Positions 20,645 through 34,200 are shown, numbered from the stretch's first letter. The stretch: 64,000 nt of DNA from Cyathus striatus (GCA_025738555.1 JAOVFP010000005.1:1054001-1118000); one strand, 5' to 3'. The notes: generated from the sequence alone by a model not told the origin. Program-made: numbers and translations.

Positions 20645-23205
20645 CCATACATTATACCCTCATCAACCAGTGTTATAGCATAATAAATAAGTATTTAATT
20701 GATTTTACATAGCTTATTTAGGTTACAATTTATACTGTAAATTAGTATCTGTTGTGTGGTATGCACAGTACATTTACAGTACTAATCAGTACTGCATGGT
20801 ACATGCATGGTACATCAAGTACCATTCAGTGCCATGCATACTGTCAAAAGCTGTTGGCCCAGTCTATTTCTTCTTTTATTGATTTACATGCTGAATATTG
20901 ACTGAATATATATATAACAGACTGATGATCCCATATCCAAGGCATAATTATACACATGGTAACCAGGTTACCTCAACAAATCACTCTTCTACATGGGATC
21001 CTACTGTTAGCCAGACATTCCTATTACTCATGAGATAACTAATTCCACTAATAGAGAAAAAGCACTTCATGCTGAATTCTGATGCCACTCAGGGTTTAAA
21101 GGTATCTAGATTTTAAAGCAGTGTTCAGTCTAATTGATTTATCTCATAATAGGGTCAATTTGCAGTACAGAGGAAACAAAAGGTGCATACATGGCACAAG
21201 AAAGCTGTAGATGAACCCAAGAAGCACATGACTCAGCCAGCAGTACCTCCTAACTTAACAAGAAAGAACCACATAATAGCAACATAATAGCTCTTGAATA
21301 TACTTATATTAATAGTAGATTAATTGTTACATCAATAGTACATTACATAGACATTGGAACAATGTATCCTACATTCAACACTATGATAACTAGCACATAG
21401 ATGGCACATCCCAAAGAGTCAATTTGGTGCCAAAGCCCAATGGTCAACCAGCCATATGTCTATGGCATCTTGAGGTACATAGTGAGCTGATAAGACATGA
21501 AATGTCAGTTGCTATTCAGATCCAAATGTTTCTTTTCTTTTTCATCTATGCTCTTAGGTATCTCATGCATTATTTCCTTGATGGCTCATATTGGTTCACC
21601 AAACTTGGTCTGTTCTGAGAGGGACATGATGTTACAGTTTTTCTTTATTTTTCTTTGTTTACAATTAGCTCATTTCAATATGTTTGGCACAACCATTGAT
21701 GCCAAACATCTCTCATTTTAAATAGCTTTATTTATACTTTTGACTCATAATGACTTGTTCTAAGTCATCATTTATTTGTACTTACTTTCTTATATTCTTG
21801 ACTTCTTATGACTCACTTTGAGTCATTGTACTATACTTACCTTATTTTCACACTTCTTTTACTGTGCCTTAGTAATGCCCAGCATTTACATATTTTCTTT
21901 GACTCATACTTATCCATTATTAGTATGAATCAGTTTGTATTTAAACAGTAGGAAGTTGGGCTATAGAGCTCAAGCTTCAGCTTAAAGAATACTACTGCAT
22001 TCTTACTTAACTTACACTTAAGTTCATTTAACTTAAGTCCCTTAGTTTTGTAATGAAACTTCTTCAATACTGACTTAACTTGTTCTTTTGAACTTGTAAA
22101 GTCATGTAAATTTTGACTTGTATAATTTATGATCTTCAAGATAACTAAATCATAACACAGGATGTCTTCATCTTAAGGATTATCATCTTGATCTAATGCA
22201 AGAACAGGATCTCTCCTTGGTTTCTTTAATTGTCTCAGATCTTCATCACTGGGAAGTTCTCCTATCATGCCAGGCAGTGCAGCTATATCATTATTCCATG
22301 ATGTTAATGACTATAGAAGTGGAATTAGATGCTTGCATCCATGTGAGTTCCTCTGCTGCTTCACTCACATGTTGCACAGCACATGTTTCCCATTCCATAG
22401 CTTTACCTTTACCTTTAGGGGACACATGTCAAGCACATACATGTGTGGATTTGATTTGATTCAACTAGTTCAAATCTTACGTGCTGGTAGTCTGATTTGC
22501 CAAGGTGTTCACCAGTGGAATGGTTCTTGAGTAGACTATAACACTGGTGTATTCCTTTGAATATAAATGTTGGCATAAATTTTAGTAAATGAATACCCCA
22601 TCCATGATATTAGATTAGTTTTATATTGAGTTGATGTTGGGTAGAGTGAACAATTGTTGGTTCAGTCTAGAGCACAACAAGATTCTTCTAAAACTTGACA
22701 ACCTCAATTTTGCTGTTGTAACCACTGGGGGGGGGGAGGTCACATGATCTTTCCCTCTATAAGTGTTAGTATGAGTTAGTAATGTCTTACAGCAGTCTTA
22801 TAGAATAAACAGATCTGTGTTTATACTATATGTTGATTAGACTTAGAAGTCTCAATACAATGGTTTGAAATATAGCTGGCAAAAAGAATAATGTACTACA
22901 GTGAGTAAATCAAATATTTATACTAAATACCTAAATAGCTTCATGTAATTTATCTGGATCATTCTACTATCCATTGCCAAACTTCAATACAATACATGAG
23001 TCCACAAGATAATTCCAGTAGGATGTAGAATAAGTAAAAAAAGTAGTAGCATATCTGTAGTAGGGTAGCTGTATCCTATACTAAGTCAGGGATATGAAAG
23101 CAAGCATAAGTGATAGAAGATCATATATCATAACAGAAAGTAGGTATGCATATGAGTAGTAGGAATACATGTGGACTACATGTTACTAACTTGCTCATAA
23201 AATTA
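20645..23205. other. AT-rich, CpG-poor DNA with no recognisable gene
   Basis: It includes the second GTAC cluster (20755-20845), a nine-G run near 22731 and several TGACTCAT/AAGTCAT motifs at 21740-21920. Open frames at 21424-21721, 21930-22139 (minus) and 22196-22530 show no domain or intron pattern that supports a gene. The 3' untranslated part of the NLR gene may extend into the right edge. Confidence 0.4.
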
Positions 23206-26200
23206 CTACAATATATGAAAGATATAAAAGGTTAAAAGCAGTATCAAGAGAATAAAATATAGTAAGAAATAAATGTAAGAAAATGAAAAAAATGAAAAAA
23301 ACTTGAAAAAAGATGAAAACATAACAAACATGGAATGATCAACAAAAACATAATCATTGATGGTTGAAGTAAGACAATTTGCCCAATCACAGCCATGGAC
23401 AAACTTTGATAAGTCTAATCTGCATAATACAACCTGTCCCATAATAGAAATAGTATCAAAGTCACATAATCCTGCTCTTAAATAATTTGGAACCCATAAA
23501 AGTACATTACCATTCTTGCTTCTAACCCAGCCATCCTTATGACATGAGGCATATATACAGGGTCCCCCAAGTGAAAATAAAATTTTGAAATGATCTAATA
23601 ACAAGAAATTCATTTAATAATCTCATAATATCTATGAAATAAAATACATACTGGGAGTCAATTGAATATTTTTGAGGTTTTTATTATGAAAAATATAGTT
23701 ACTCATTAAGAAATCAATATATTTCTGATGAATACTGCAAGCAAATTATTTAGTTTGAATTAATTATTTTCATCTAAATTGTAACAAATGTTACATACTC
23801 TTGAATATGATTTTCCTCAAATGGACCAGTGGCAATTTGGCTACCTTCCACATTCCATATTCTCACAGTCTTATCAGATGAGCCAGATACCACTTGCTTT
23901 CCATCTGGAGAAAATGCAACAGACCAAACTGAGGATGTGTGCCCTTCAAATGGACCAGCAGCAACCTGACCACTTTCCACATTCCATATTCTCACAGTCT
24001 TATCAGATGAGCCAGATACCACTTGCTTCCCATCTGGAGAAAATGCTACAGATGAAACCTGGGCCATGTGCCCCTCAAATGGACCAGCAGCAACCTGACC
24101 ACTTTCCACATCCCATATTCTCACAGTATTATCAGATGAGCCAGATACCACTTGCTTCCCATCTGGAGAGAATGCTACAGAGAAAACTAGGGATGCATGA
24201 CCTTCAAATGGACTAGAAGTAACCTGACCACTTTCCACATCCCATATTCTCACAGTATTATCATATAAGTTAGATACCACTTGTTTTCCATCTGGAGAAA
24301 ATGCTACAGACCAAACTGGGGATGTGTGACCTTCAAATAGACTAGCAGCAACCTGACCACTTTCCACATCCCATATTCTCACAGTCTTATCAGATGAGCC
24401 AGATACCACTTGCTTCCCATCTGGAGAGAATGCTACAGACCGAACTGAGGATGTGTGCCCCTCAAATGGACCAGCAGCAGCCTGACCACTTTCCACATCC
24501 CATATTCTCACAGTATTATCATCTGAGCCAGATACCACTTGCTTTCCATCTGGAGAAAATGCTACAGACCAAATTAGGTTTGTGTGCCTCTCAAATGGGC
24601 CAGCAGCAACCTGACCATTTTCCACATTCCATATTCTCACAGTTTCATCTTTTGAGCCAGATACCACTTGCTTTCCATCTTGAGAAAATACTACAGATGA
24701 AACCTGGGCCATGTGCCCCTCAAATGGACCAGCAGCAACCTGGCCACTTTCCACATCCCATATTCTCACAGTATTATCAGATGAGCCAGATACCACTTGC
24801 TTCCCATCTGGAGAGAATGCTACAGACCGAACTGAGGATGTGTGCCCCTCAAATGGACTAGCAGCAACCTGACCACTTTCCACATTCCATATTCTCACAG
24901 TCTTATCAGATGAGCCAGATACCACTTGCTTCCCATCTGGAGAGAATGCTACAGACCGAACTGAGAATGTGTGCCCCTCAAATGGACCAGCAGCAACCTG
25001 ACCACTTTCCACATCCCATATTCTTACAGTATTATCATCTGAGCCAGATACCACTTGCTTCCCATCTGGAGAAAATGCTACAGAGAAAACTAGAGATGTG
25101 TGCCCCTCAAATGGACCAGCAGCAACCTGACCACTTTCCACATCCCATATTCTCACAGTTTCATCTTGTGAGCCAGATACTACTTGCTTTCCATCTGGAG
25201 AAAATGCTACAGACAAAACTGAGGATGTGTGCCCCTCAAATGGACCAGCAGCAATCTGACCACTTTCCACATCCCATATTATCACAGTTTTATCATGTGA
25301 GCCAGATACCACTTGCTTCCCATCTGGAGAAAATGCTACAGACCAAACTTGAGATGTGTGCCCCTCAAATGGACCAGTAATTAATTTACCAGTAACTCTG
25401 TCCCATATTCCAGCAGTGCTATTTCCAAGTCCTGCAAGAATTTTTGTTCCATCAGTAGAAACTGCAATGCTGTTTACTTCTGAAGTATGGTGAAAAATTT
25501 CAGTTCCTTTATATCTCCAATGTAGCTCACTATCACCCAATATAGAAACTGTATTTCTAAACATAGTGTAATATTGAATGTAAATGATTGATTTAAGTGG
25601 TGTAAATGGCAGTGCAGAAAGATATATATGTGGAGCACTTGTCATAATTGGATCATAGAAATGCTTAATAAATTCTATAGCATCATAAATGAACTCTTCT
25701 GCTTTTCTTTCATTCTGTATATTCAAAGTTATTGATTGTAATATGTAACTTATAGTTTACTCACATTAATACAATATTTCAATTCTCTCAGTAGCCACAA
25801 TGCCCTGGGTATTTCATCCAGCAAGCTCATAACCTCAAGCCAGTACAAAAAATTTTGATACAAGAAGGTTATAATTTCTTTTGTGCTTTCTTCACTACTT
25901 TGAAGACTTTGAATATCCAACTTATGCAGTGGCCAATATATGCAGCAGTATTGTAAATAATTTGGTATGTGACATTGAATTCTTTCAGATAAATTTTCTA
26001 CATCTTTGTTTTTGACATATGATGTCTCCAGTTCACAGATATTGAACTTCAGTTTATTGTTCATTATTTTATATATTGTAGTTTCCATTTTAATAGAAAG
26101 AGATGCTTTGTCTATTTTATACTGCTCTATTGAGCATTTTTCTGTCAAAAACTCCACAAAGGATAAGTGCCTTGTAGTTACTTTTTCATTATTGATGGAA

Positions 26201-27474
26201 AGCACAGGTTGTAGGTATCCCAATATTATTTGAATTTTATCAATCATATCTTCATTGATATTATCACTAATGAAGTGTTGTATATCATTTTTTTGTAGTG
26301 CAACTTTGGCAAGTATTATTACTCCAAGAACATTCTGAACAGTTTGTTTGTCTGTATTACTCCAGGTTACAAATGAAGAGTTTAAGACCTGTGCATACAA
26401 GTTGTATATAGCAAGCTCTTCACCTTCTTCTTGATTTTTTAGAATTAGTTTCAACTTTTTTCGTGGATTTATACTATTCTGTTCATCTGTGGTGATATAT
26501 GTAACAGCAGTAGAAGCCCAAATAAATAATCCTGCAGCTTTCTGTGTTAATTTTCTCAACTCATCATCATTTGGTTTCCAATCCATCAAGGAAAGCACTT
26601 GAGAGCTTTCAAATTTCTCTTTTAGATAGCTATGTATATCATGATCAGTTTCCAAGCTCACATTTGAGCCTATCTCAATCTCATAGTCAATAGACATATT
26701 ATCCTTCACCCATTCCTTTGGCTTGTAGCCATGTCTACCAGTTACAATAAGCTTGCAAGTTTTTGGAAGCTGTGCCCAAGAAACTAGAGTTTTTAAAAAG
26801 ATGTTCATGTCATTGGAATTCTTGCATTCATCTAATGCATCAATAATTACAACTGGAGGAAAATCCTGTAGTTGCACCTCAAAATCATGAAACATATTTA
26901 AAATTAAATTTTGAAAGTGCCATTTGATATCTTGAGGTAGGAAGTTCATATTCAACTTGGTTGCAATTGATTCAGCAATAGGAGTATGAATGGATGCTAT
27001 GGTGGCAGCAGCAGTGCGCCATACAACACATGGATCATTTAGCTCATCATCATTTCTTTTGAAGAAATGAAAGCCACAGAGCCTCTTGGTTTCAGAAAGC
27101 TTGGACACTAAAGTAGAGGCAATTGCTGACTTTCCAGCTCCTGGATATCCAGTGATCCACAAAATGTTTCTTGACTCATCTAATAATGAGATAGCTATAA
27201 GAGTAATAAACCAATTATTGCAGTTTCACATACTGAAATCATTGATCCAGTCCTCTATCTTCTTAAGCAATCCCTTTCTTGTTCCTTCCATGCAGCCTGG
27301 TACATTAAATTTGTCACGAGATAAAGGCTTAAGTTGACTAAGTTTTTCTTTTATATCATTTGCACCTCCCTGATTAATAATCTGATTTCCGGTGACATTG
27401 TTCAAGGTACTATTTTGAACATTCACATTGTGTGCATTGCTAAATGTATGAGCACTAGAAGAGTCTGTAGCCAT
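23206..27474 (-). CDS. NACHT-WD40 NLR-like protein with C-terminal extension
   Basis: Exons read on the minus strand: 27474-27234, 27194-25765, 25714-23799, 23734-23652 and 23594-23206; all joins are GT/AG and in frame, giving 1352 residues. The N-terminus (NAHNVNVQNSTLNNVTGNQ) matches the Asn-rich start typical of mushroom NACHT proteins. NACHT: Walker A GYPGAGKS at residues 96-103, Walker B VVIIDALDE at 195-203. From about residue 632 come some 13 WD40 repeats of 43 residues, 12 nearly identical (GHTSSVWSVAFSPDGKQVV). Reading through 23799 gives a stop soon after; splicing there instead reaches a domain with DGWVRSKNGNVLLWVP and LDLSKFVHGCDW, known at the ends of related mushroom proteins. 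The last ~55 residues are hydrophobic and may be a wrong 3' end. Such proteins act as cytosolic non-self or conspecific recognition switches. The frame is open although its surroundings are decayed. Confidence 0.85.
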
Positions 27475-29109
27475 GAGCGTAAAATGGTTGTTGGTTCAAG
27501 TTTGTATCTTGACGTTCGCAGTGTTGTGTTTGTGTTGTGGGGGAAGGAAACGCTTGAGGTTATCACACTGTCTTTATACCTGATACCATGCGCTGATCAT
27601 AGTCATCTATATCAAGCACGTACTATAATTATCTTAGCAAACGTGTTGATCGTAGTATGTCTAACGCGATCACTTCCTCCCAGTAAACGGGGGGACAATG
27701 TGGAACAGGCGAGGTGTACGATCTACCATTCAGACGTAGAACACTTTATCGCGCGTTGTACACGTCTGACCAGAACTCTTCGTCCTTGAAATCAATGAAT
27801 AATGCAGCGAAGGTGCGGACAAAGTGAGGCGATGCAAAGGCGGTTATGATCTTACATCCATCAATCCGTGTCATGGACATCTCCGTGTTGGGCTATTAAA
27901 AGGCTGTGGCATGGAATCTGCCAATTGAAATGTACCATCTGTCACTGCGAAGCATGTTGTATATGGATATAGCAGACATGTGGGGAGCATACTATATGAA
28001 GTGAGGCCTGGTAGTGGTGAGGTCGTGTTCTTGTCGCTATTTCAGGAACGAAGCACATGTTAGATATGGGTACTAACGATGCAGTTGCCTGTCAGAATGT
28101 CATCTACATCTATCTTCAGCCGAGAGTTGCCGATATCGACTATCTGTAACAGCCATATTGCAATCGATCCCTACAGAGCTGATGCTATGGCCCATTAACA
28201 ACTCAGTACAGTCTGCATCTTTATCAAAATGTAAGTCGAGAGGAATAAATAGTAGGGAGGGCACTTGCTTTAAGTCTTGAAGACTCTGAGTAATTGAAGT
28301 CGAGAACCGAGGGACTGAGAATAGTAGGCGTGCTGTTCTCGATGCGAATCATCTATATTTGCATATGACCGATCTACCCACGGCCTCCATTGCAGTGTGC
28401 GAACGTCCACTTTATCGATGCTTTCCTTGAACCTCGTACATAAGCTTGTCGATCTTGTACATACTTATAGCTGAAGCCTGAGAGTGACAGAGATAAGAGC
28501 GCTACGCGAATATGCGACGGGAAAGTTTACATAATCATGACTGTCGTGCTCACGGGGTGGTGACGCGCGCGGTCTCGACTCTCCGCTCTTTGCTAACTCT
28601 TTGTCGAGCACTCTACCTGATGTTGTTGTATGATTTTAATTGGTAGTCTTGGGTGTGTTGTCTACCCTGTGCTTCTACCTTTAAACCATACTGACACTCT
28701 AATAGATGCACCCTATGGATTAACGTGCCGTTGAGCCCATATCCCACTAGGGCTTTCACTGCCACGTCAAACGCAACACGCATCCCAGCTGTCCAGCCCT
28801 CATGGCGCTGTACCTTTTCTCAGACTCTCCAAGTGCCGCGGGCTGCTGGGTGAACACATAACTGCCTCATTCCCGCCATGATCCGTCGTCTCTGCGGCAT
28901 GAAGCATATATGCAAACCGCTGAAGTAGCACGAGAACAAGGAATATGGTATACCCAGGCTTGGTTCAGCCGCCGAAGGTTCGTTAAGTAGTATGCATCAA
29001 GGATTAAGGCAAAGTCAAGTTGCGTTTGGGATATGTAGTACTAGGACAGGTGTTAGGTTTGTCCTTTCCGTGTTAACTCCCTGTTATTGTCTGCGAAACT
29101 GATATTAAT
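27475..29109. other. CpG-rich DNA upstream of the NLR gene, no gene recognised
   Basis: The composition changes sharply near 27.4 kb, from almost no CG to frequent CG (GACGTTCGCAG, CGCGCGTTGTACACG). The first few hundred bases should contain the NLR promoter, but no TATA box at a normal distance is clear. No ORF with recognisable domains is present. Confidence 0.4.
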
Positions 29110-29403
29110 TTATAGTGAACCTTTTATAACTCTTCCTTCTTTCGAGGGTCTCTCCTCGTAAACAACCATCTTACGCGGTCCTTGAAGCACGTCTTCGCCG
29201 CTCTCTACTTCTACTATGGGCAGGTCGCAAACCAGCAACTGCGCAAACGCGTGGAAGACGCCAACCGATTTGGAGATCGGAGTTATATGACTTCTGAAGT
29301 CGCCGAGAGGTAGAAGGTGGTCAACTTGCAACTGGACGTGCTGGAGTGGTCGGAGAGTTTGAGCAGTAGAGAAAGCGTGGTGGTCGATGTTGTGGGATAG
29401 CAA
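29110..29403 (-). CDS. hypothetical ORF, unnamed
   Basis: A 97-residue frame with plausible protein character (LQHVQLQVDHLLPLGDF, GVFHAFAQLLVCDLPIVEV) ending KGSL. No domain is recognised, there is no clear intron partner, and the start could lie elsewhere. It could be an exon of a longer gene or chance. Confidence 0.2.
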   Translation of the reverse strand: MLSHNIDHHAFSTAQTLRPLQHVQLQVDHLLPLGDFRSHITPISKSVGVFHAFAQLLVCDLPIVEVESGEDVLQGPRKMVVYEERPSKEGRVIKGSL

Positions 29404-29654
29404 GGCAGTAACAATTATGCTTCAGGTCGGCTTACTCTTCTATTCTCTTCCGTAGTGTACTGAAGCAGTACGTCCGAACGTAGTGGAGCACGCTATCCAA
29501 GTTAGAAGATACTTCTCAGCTGTGCGCTTATCTAGATCTTGTTTTCCATCTTCCAAAACCAAGGAATATGCACGAGATGCAATTATACTACCCACAAATG
29601 TGTAACCCGTCTACCTTCAAGAATGCCACTCATTGCAATTCTGTGCAAACCCAG

Positions 29655-29890
29655 GGACATTACCACTCATTTCGGATCGGGCGCTAATTTTCACTTTCCT
29701 TCAACGCGACTTTCAAGGCGATCCCATATGGGTACATCCACTAAACATGGTCCACGCGTAGAAGGTTACTATGCCCATCTTTCACGCCATTCCTGACTTT
29801 GGTGGCCCCTCGTCTCAGCGAGGAAACATTTCTTCTTCGTGTTATGTGACAGAGTTGTCACAGTCACGCTGACCGTGATTCCAATGGAAG
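29655..29890. repeat. diverged duplicate, copy A
   Basis: The stretch from CTCATTTCGGATCGGGCGCTAA to GTCACGCTGACCGTGATTCC aligns loosely with 30970-31205 (CTCATTCCGGGTTGGGCGCTAA to CACGTTGGTCCGTGCG). Both include AACGC.ACTT.CAAGG and a CGAGGAAACATTTCTTCTTC-like segment. It is old and non-coding or decayed. Confidence 0.5.
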
Positions 29891-30302
29891 AGATAACATG
29901 TAGAAGCAAAGGATCGAATTTAAGCACAAAAGCTCTCCCTATGCAGACATCTCATCGTTTGATGATGGTGCTTGCGCTGTAGGCCGTTCCGTCTGTCGGT
30001 AACAACGTCAGCTGGAAGGGAAAGAAAAACCTTAGCTTTATCCATCTCCTGGGGTCTGCCTCCTTGACTGGAACTTGACCTGATTCGTCTTCCTCTTCAG
30101 CTTCTTCTCCTTCCTCTCCAATCGAGCCTGTGACGAGCTTTGACGAGCCTTGCCCAATCAGCACTATGCTTAGAGGACGGAAGAAACAAGAGGTGAAAAG
30201 CAATGTTGGAGGGCTTATGGCGAGGATAGGCGTTGGAATAACACTGGTGACTCGTATTTCATTCCATTAGATGGACCACTGCTGACGAGGTACATTGTCA
30301 AT

Positions 30303-30614
30303 CTAATGAGCCAATTCACACACGACTAAACAACCAACTTGGCTCTTCACCGGCTGTCCGTAGGTCTGCATATCATCGACAATTCGTTCCAACTTCGAAC
30401 TATCGCATATATATAGCCTGTGTCGAGGAATGTGAGCTACATATATCGCGTCCGAGGGCTCCTCTATTTCGAGACGTCGTGGCACACGTTTCGGTGCATC
30501 GTCTTTGCGACGGCTACTCTCTTCATTTGCTAGAGCCCCAACATCCGGCGAGCGATAGGAAGGCGTTAGTGGAAGCTGAAGCGCTAAAGTCCAATGAAAC
30601 CCGTGTTGTCATTT
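30303..30614 (-). CDS. hypothetical exon-like ORF, unnamed
   Basis: An open frame of about 100 codons without a good start contains SRRKDDAPKRVPRRLEIEEP, IPRHRLYICDSSKLERIVDD and QVGCLVVCELAH. Charge pattern and codon use look protein-like, but no family is recognised. Other short frames on the same strand (29952-30203, 31013-31222 starting MSDKHFVGRRRARTN) might be exons of one gene; I cannot join them convincingly. Confidence 0.2.
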
Positions 30615-30969
30615 CATTCAATCGTAGGACCACTTCTGAAGACGTGTCTCATCCAGACCAACTCGTATTGGACATCCATCTTGTATCAATGCTAATCATG
30701 GCCCCGCCCTACCTATTAGGACCTCATCACGACGCTGTTTCCTCGAACACAGTTTCAGGCACTTGGAGGGTGTCTGATCGACGGTCGGTCTAATTCGGAT
30801 TACGGTTTACAGTCCAACGAGCGATGGCATACCCGAGTGCTGCGTGGGGCTTAGAATGCGAAGAGAACTGGAATAGCACCCTTCGTCAGATTATGACATC
30901 GTGATGCTCATATCAATTTTTCAGTCTATCATCCAGGGCCCGTTGTTTCTCTGTACAAAACCAGAGCGC

Positions 30970-31205
30970 ATTGGCTGCTCATTCCGGGTTGGGCGCTAAC
31001 CTGCTCCATGCATCAACGCAACTTCCAAGGTGAGTCTTTCCGAATATCTCCATCACAAGTGACGTAGATGGAGAGGCCTACTCTCCGCATCTTTCCCTTG
31101 TTCCCGTGTTCAACGATTCTCTTGGTCGACGACGAAACATTTTTCTTCTTATTCTGTGACTGTGACATAACAGTCACGTTGGTCCGTGCGCGGCGCCTCC
31201 CGACG
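30970..31205. repeat. diverged duplicate, copy B
   Basis: Partner of 29655-29890. On the minus strand it overlaps a 69-residue frame beginning MSDKHFVGRRRARTN. Confidence 0.5.
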
Positions 31206-31229
31206 AAATGCTTGTCCGACATGTTCTGT

Positions 31230-34200
31230 TAGAAGCTGGCGGAGAGCCTGCATAGTGCTTTATCTATTTCATGGATAAGTGTGTGCTATTCGGTATGCAG
31301 TTATAGATAGACTGGGCGCGATGTGTGAGCTGGGTAGAGAACGAAGCGACCGTCGGGGCCAAGTCGGGGCGGGCGGGTAACAATGCCCGCTTTCAATCGA
31401 CAATGTCCCGAATATCGCTATTCACTCGACCCTAGCTCTCTAGCCCGTTAGACGATGTCCACACAGATGGCGTGGATTGGTTACCCACCTCCTCCCTCCC
31501 CCTCCCTAGCATGTCATCTAATCGCATGGAGCTTGCGCTCGTTCTTCGTCGTGCTGCCACATTCGTATCACTACTCCTAACCAGTTTATCTGTCTTGACC
31601 ACAATGCTGGACTGCTTAGCGAAACATGTGCAGGCGTGCTCCATCTGCAGTGTTGCGTTCGTCGTGTGCTGTGGCATTTCTCCGCTATCTCTCGTTCACT
31701 ATTTCCACGTTGTTTGCTCATGGTATCTACGCTGCGTTCGATGATTGCGTAGAGCATGTTATTGGAGACATTGGTGGAAATGGGGGCTCAGATGGGCTTT
31801 CAAGCTGAACTTTCGTGATTGATGAAATGACCACCTTCCGAATCTCTTCGATATGACTATTCATTGCCATAATGTTGCGTATGTCGTTCATAGGACGGTG
31901 TCGGATGGTTATAACTACCCACTTGCTACCCCGTACCATGTTTTCCAACTGCGACTGGCCGGTGCTCCCGCCTCGTGGTGCATTAATGCTCGTACTTAAG
32001 CTTTCACGATCATGATGGTGTGTTGTGCTTGTTCGACGTGAGGGGGATGATGTCGACTACGGTGCACTTGGTCTTTAGAAGAATGGGGTATCTTATTGTG
32101 CTGGATCTTCATGGTTGGAGAAATGACTACTTTATCTACATCGCTCACTTTTGTCTTAGTTCTAACAATACGACGAGTTTTGCTTCTTGGTCGACCGTTA
32201 CTGACATTTCCTTGGCTTTTAAGCTCCCATTTTCATTTCTGATCGGACAGTGGGCTGAGCATCGACACCTAGTTGAAGGCACTATAACAGGTGATAGATG
32301 AGCATTCTGCATTGCACAGGCATCGAGGGTCTTATAGGACGCCAGCGCATGCTCTTCATCAACGATCGCACAGCACCGACCGGTGGAGATATCACTCCTC
32401 TCTCAAATGCATGTGCTGATCGCAGGCACCAAGGAATGTGGCCGAACACTAGACCAACACCATAATCCCGCTTCTACCGCCCCGAAGCGTGGGACGCTCC
32501 CCGCCGCGTTCTCATGCATTCGAGTCATTTTCTATCATGAGAATAGGTGGGGGTATCTGATCGGTGGAGTTTCTGTTCATTTCGACTTATATACCCCATT
32601 TCAAGATATGATACTTGTTCTGGGAAGCCCTGGAACGGCGATATATTAGTATTACTGAGCAAATTACGACACCCACTGTACGCTGCCTCGTGGCCTTCGC
32701 AGATTGCTCTTGCAGCTTTATAAGTTTGTGCAGTTTGTTTCTATTGTTACTCCCTTGTTTCACTCGCTCGCTCCTGTTGCTTGACAACCGCAGCCCTCCA
32801 TTCATTTGCTCTTTTTCTTGCTCTTGTTCTTGTTGTCGTTTCCTTGACAATCCTTCTCTCCTTCTCTCCTTCTCTCTGTCTTAGCAAAATCTATTACATA
32901 CATAAATCCTTAATCTTTGGCGCCCTTTGGAAATGCTTTCTTTCCTCCTCACCTCCTCTAAGAGGTGCTCACCAACCGATCTGCCTGATTACTATCGTAC
33001 TACTCGCCAGGAGGACTATGGTCCCAACCTACGCCATTCCGGCCGCTCTGAATATATAACAGTATGTCGTAAGCTGGCTGATGTGCAGAGATAAACGCTC
33101 ACATTTCAGCAGAATGTCTTAGATATCCGTAGAAAGAAAAGTTTTGAAGATAGTTGTAGCTTCCTATTGGTAATATTCTGCCTTCTGTTTCTCCGACGAT
33201 AGCTGATAATTCTTCAGCCTGATATTTTGGACTACGAACCGGAAATCACACGCCAAACCTCGGACGAAACTCTGAAATCTGGGGGTAGTCAAACTCGTAA
33301 AAACAAAAAGATGAACAAAAAGTGTAAAACAATACACTCTTCTGCTCAGGTACGATATTTGGACTTGCGATTTTTATTTATGCCAATGTCCTACACAGAC
33401 TTCACTCTACTCCCTCAAACAGAATCTTTCAAAACGCAAAATACATCTCGTCACGCGGGCCAACGACGATTTTGAGCTTGACTTTTCGAATTGACTTGCT
33501 ACTTACATTGCCAATCGACTTTGCCTTCTCCTTACATTGCTTCCTGCTAATCATCCTCACCTTCTTTCATCTTGCACATTCAAAATCGATTTCTACTCGC
33601 ACTCCTATCATACTGTACCATCACCAAATAAACACCTGTACAACTGTAGATATCTTCAATACGTATGACTTGACTATTACATGAGGAACAGGCTAATGAT
33701 GGAAAAAGTGAGGTAGACGTGGTACCATTGCCGCGCTAGATACCTTTATAGGCAGCGAGTCAAATAGAAGCTCGGAAAGTCGAGAGGCGGGAGCGACTCC
33801 CGCCTATTCTCAAAGGGGATATTCATCTCGTTACAACCCCTAGTATTCAAGGAAAGCAAATGGAGACTGGTAAAGAGCCCCCACCTATATCTGTTTCAGC
33901 AGAGAATCGCCGAACACTGATAATGGAATTTTATCAGAAAGGTCGATACTGAATACAGATTATCTAGCTCGCCTTGAAAAAGCTATTGAGCAGGAATGGT
34001 TTCCCAGAGCAAAGTCGATCATAGACTAATGCTTCAACAAGAATGCTAATAAATGTTTACCACTCTTGATATCAACTGTGTGGAAGAACATTTTGGGAGC
34101 TCATTCATGCAAATGCACATATCTTAATTTTGTGTTATTCCACAAGCAACATCTCCAATGCTTTCAAATCAAACAGCTTGCACTGTTGCCCTCTTCAGAT

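Noticed and set aside
23788..25380. Long open frames on the plus strand through the WD40 region
   Set aside because: They are antisense shadows of the near-identical 129-bp WD40 repeats; the minus-strand frame has clear domains and introns.
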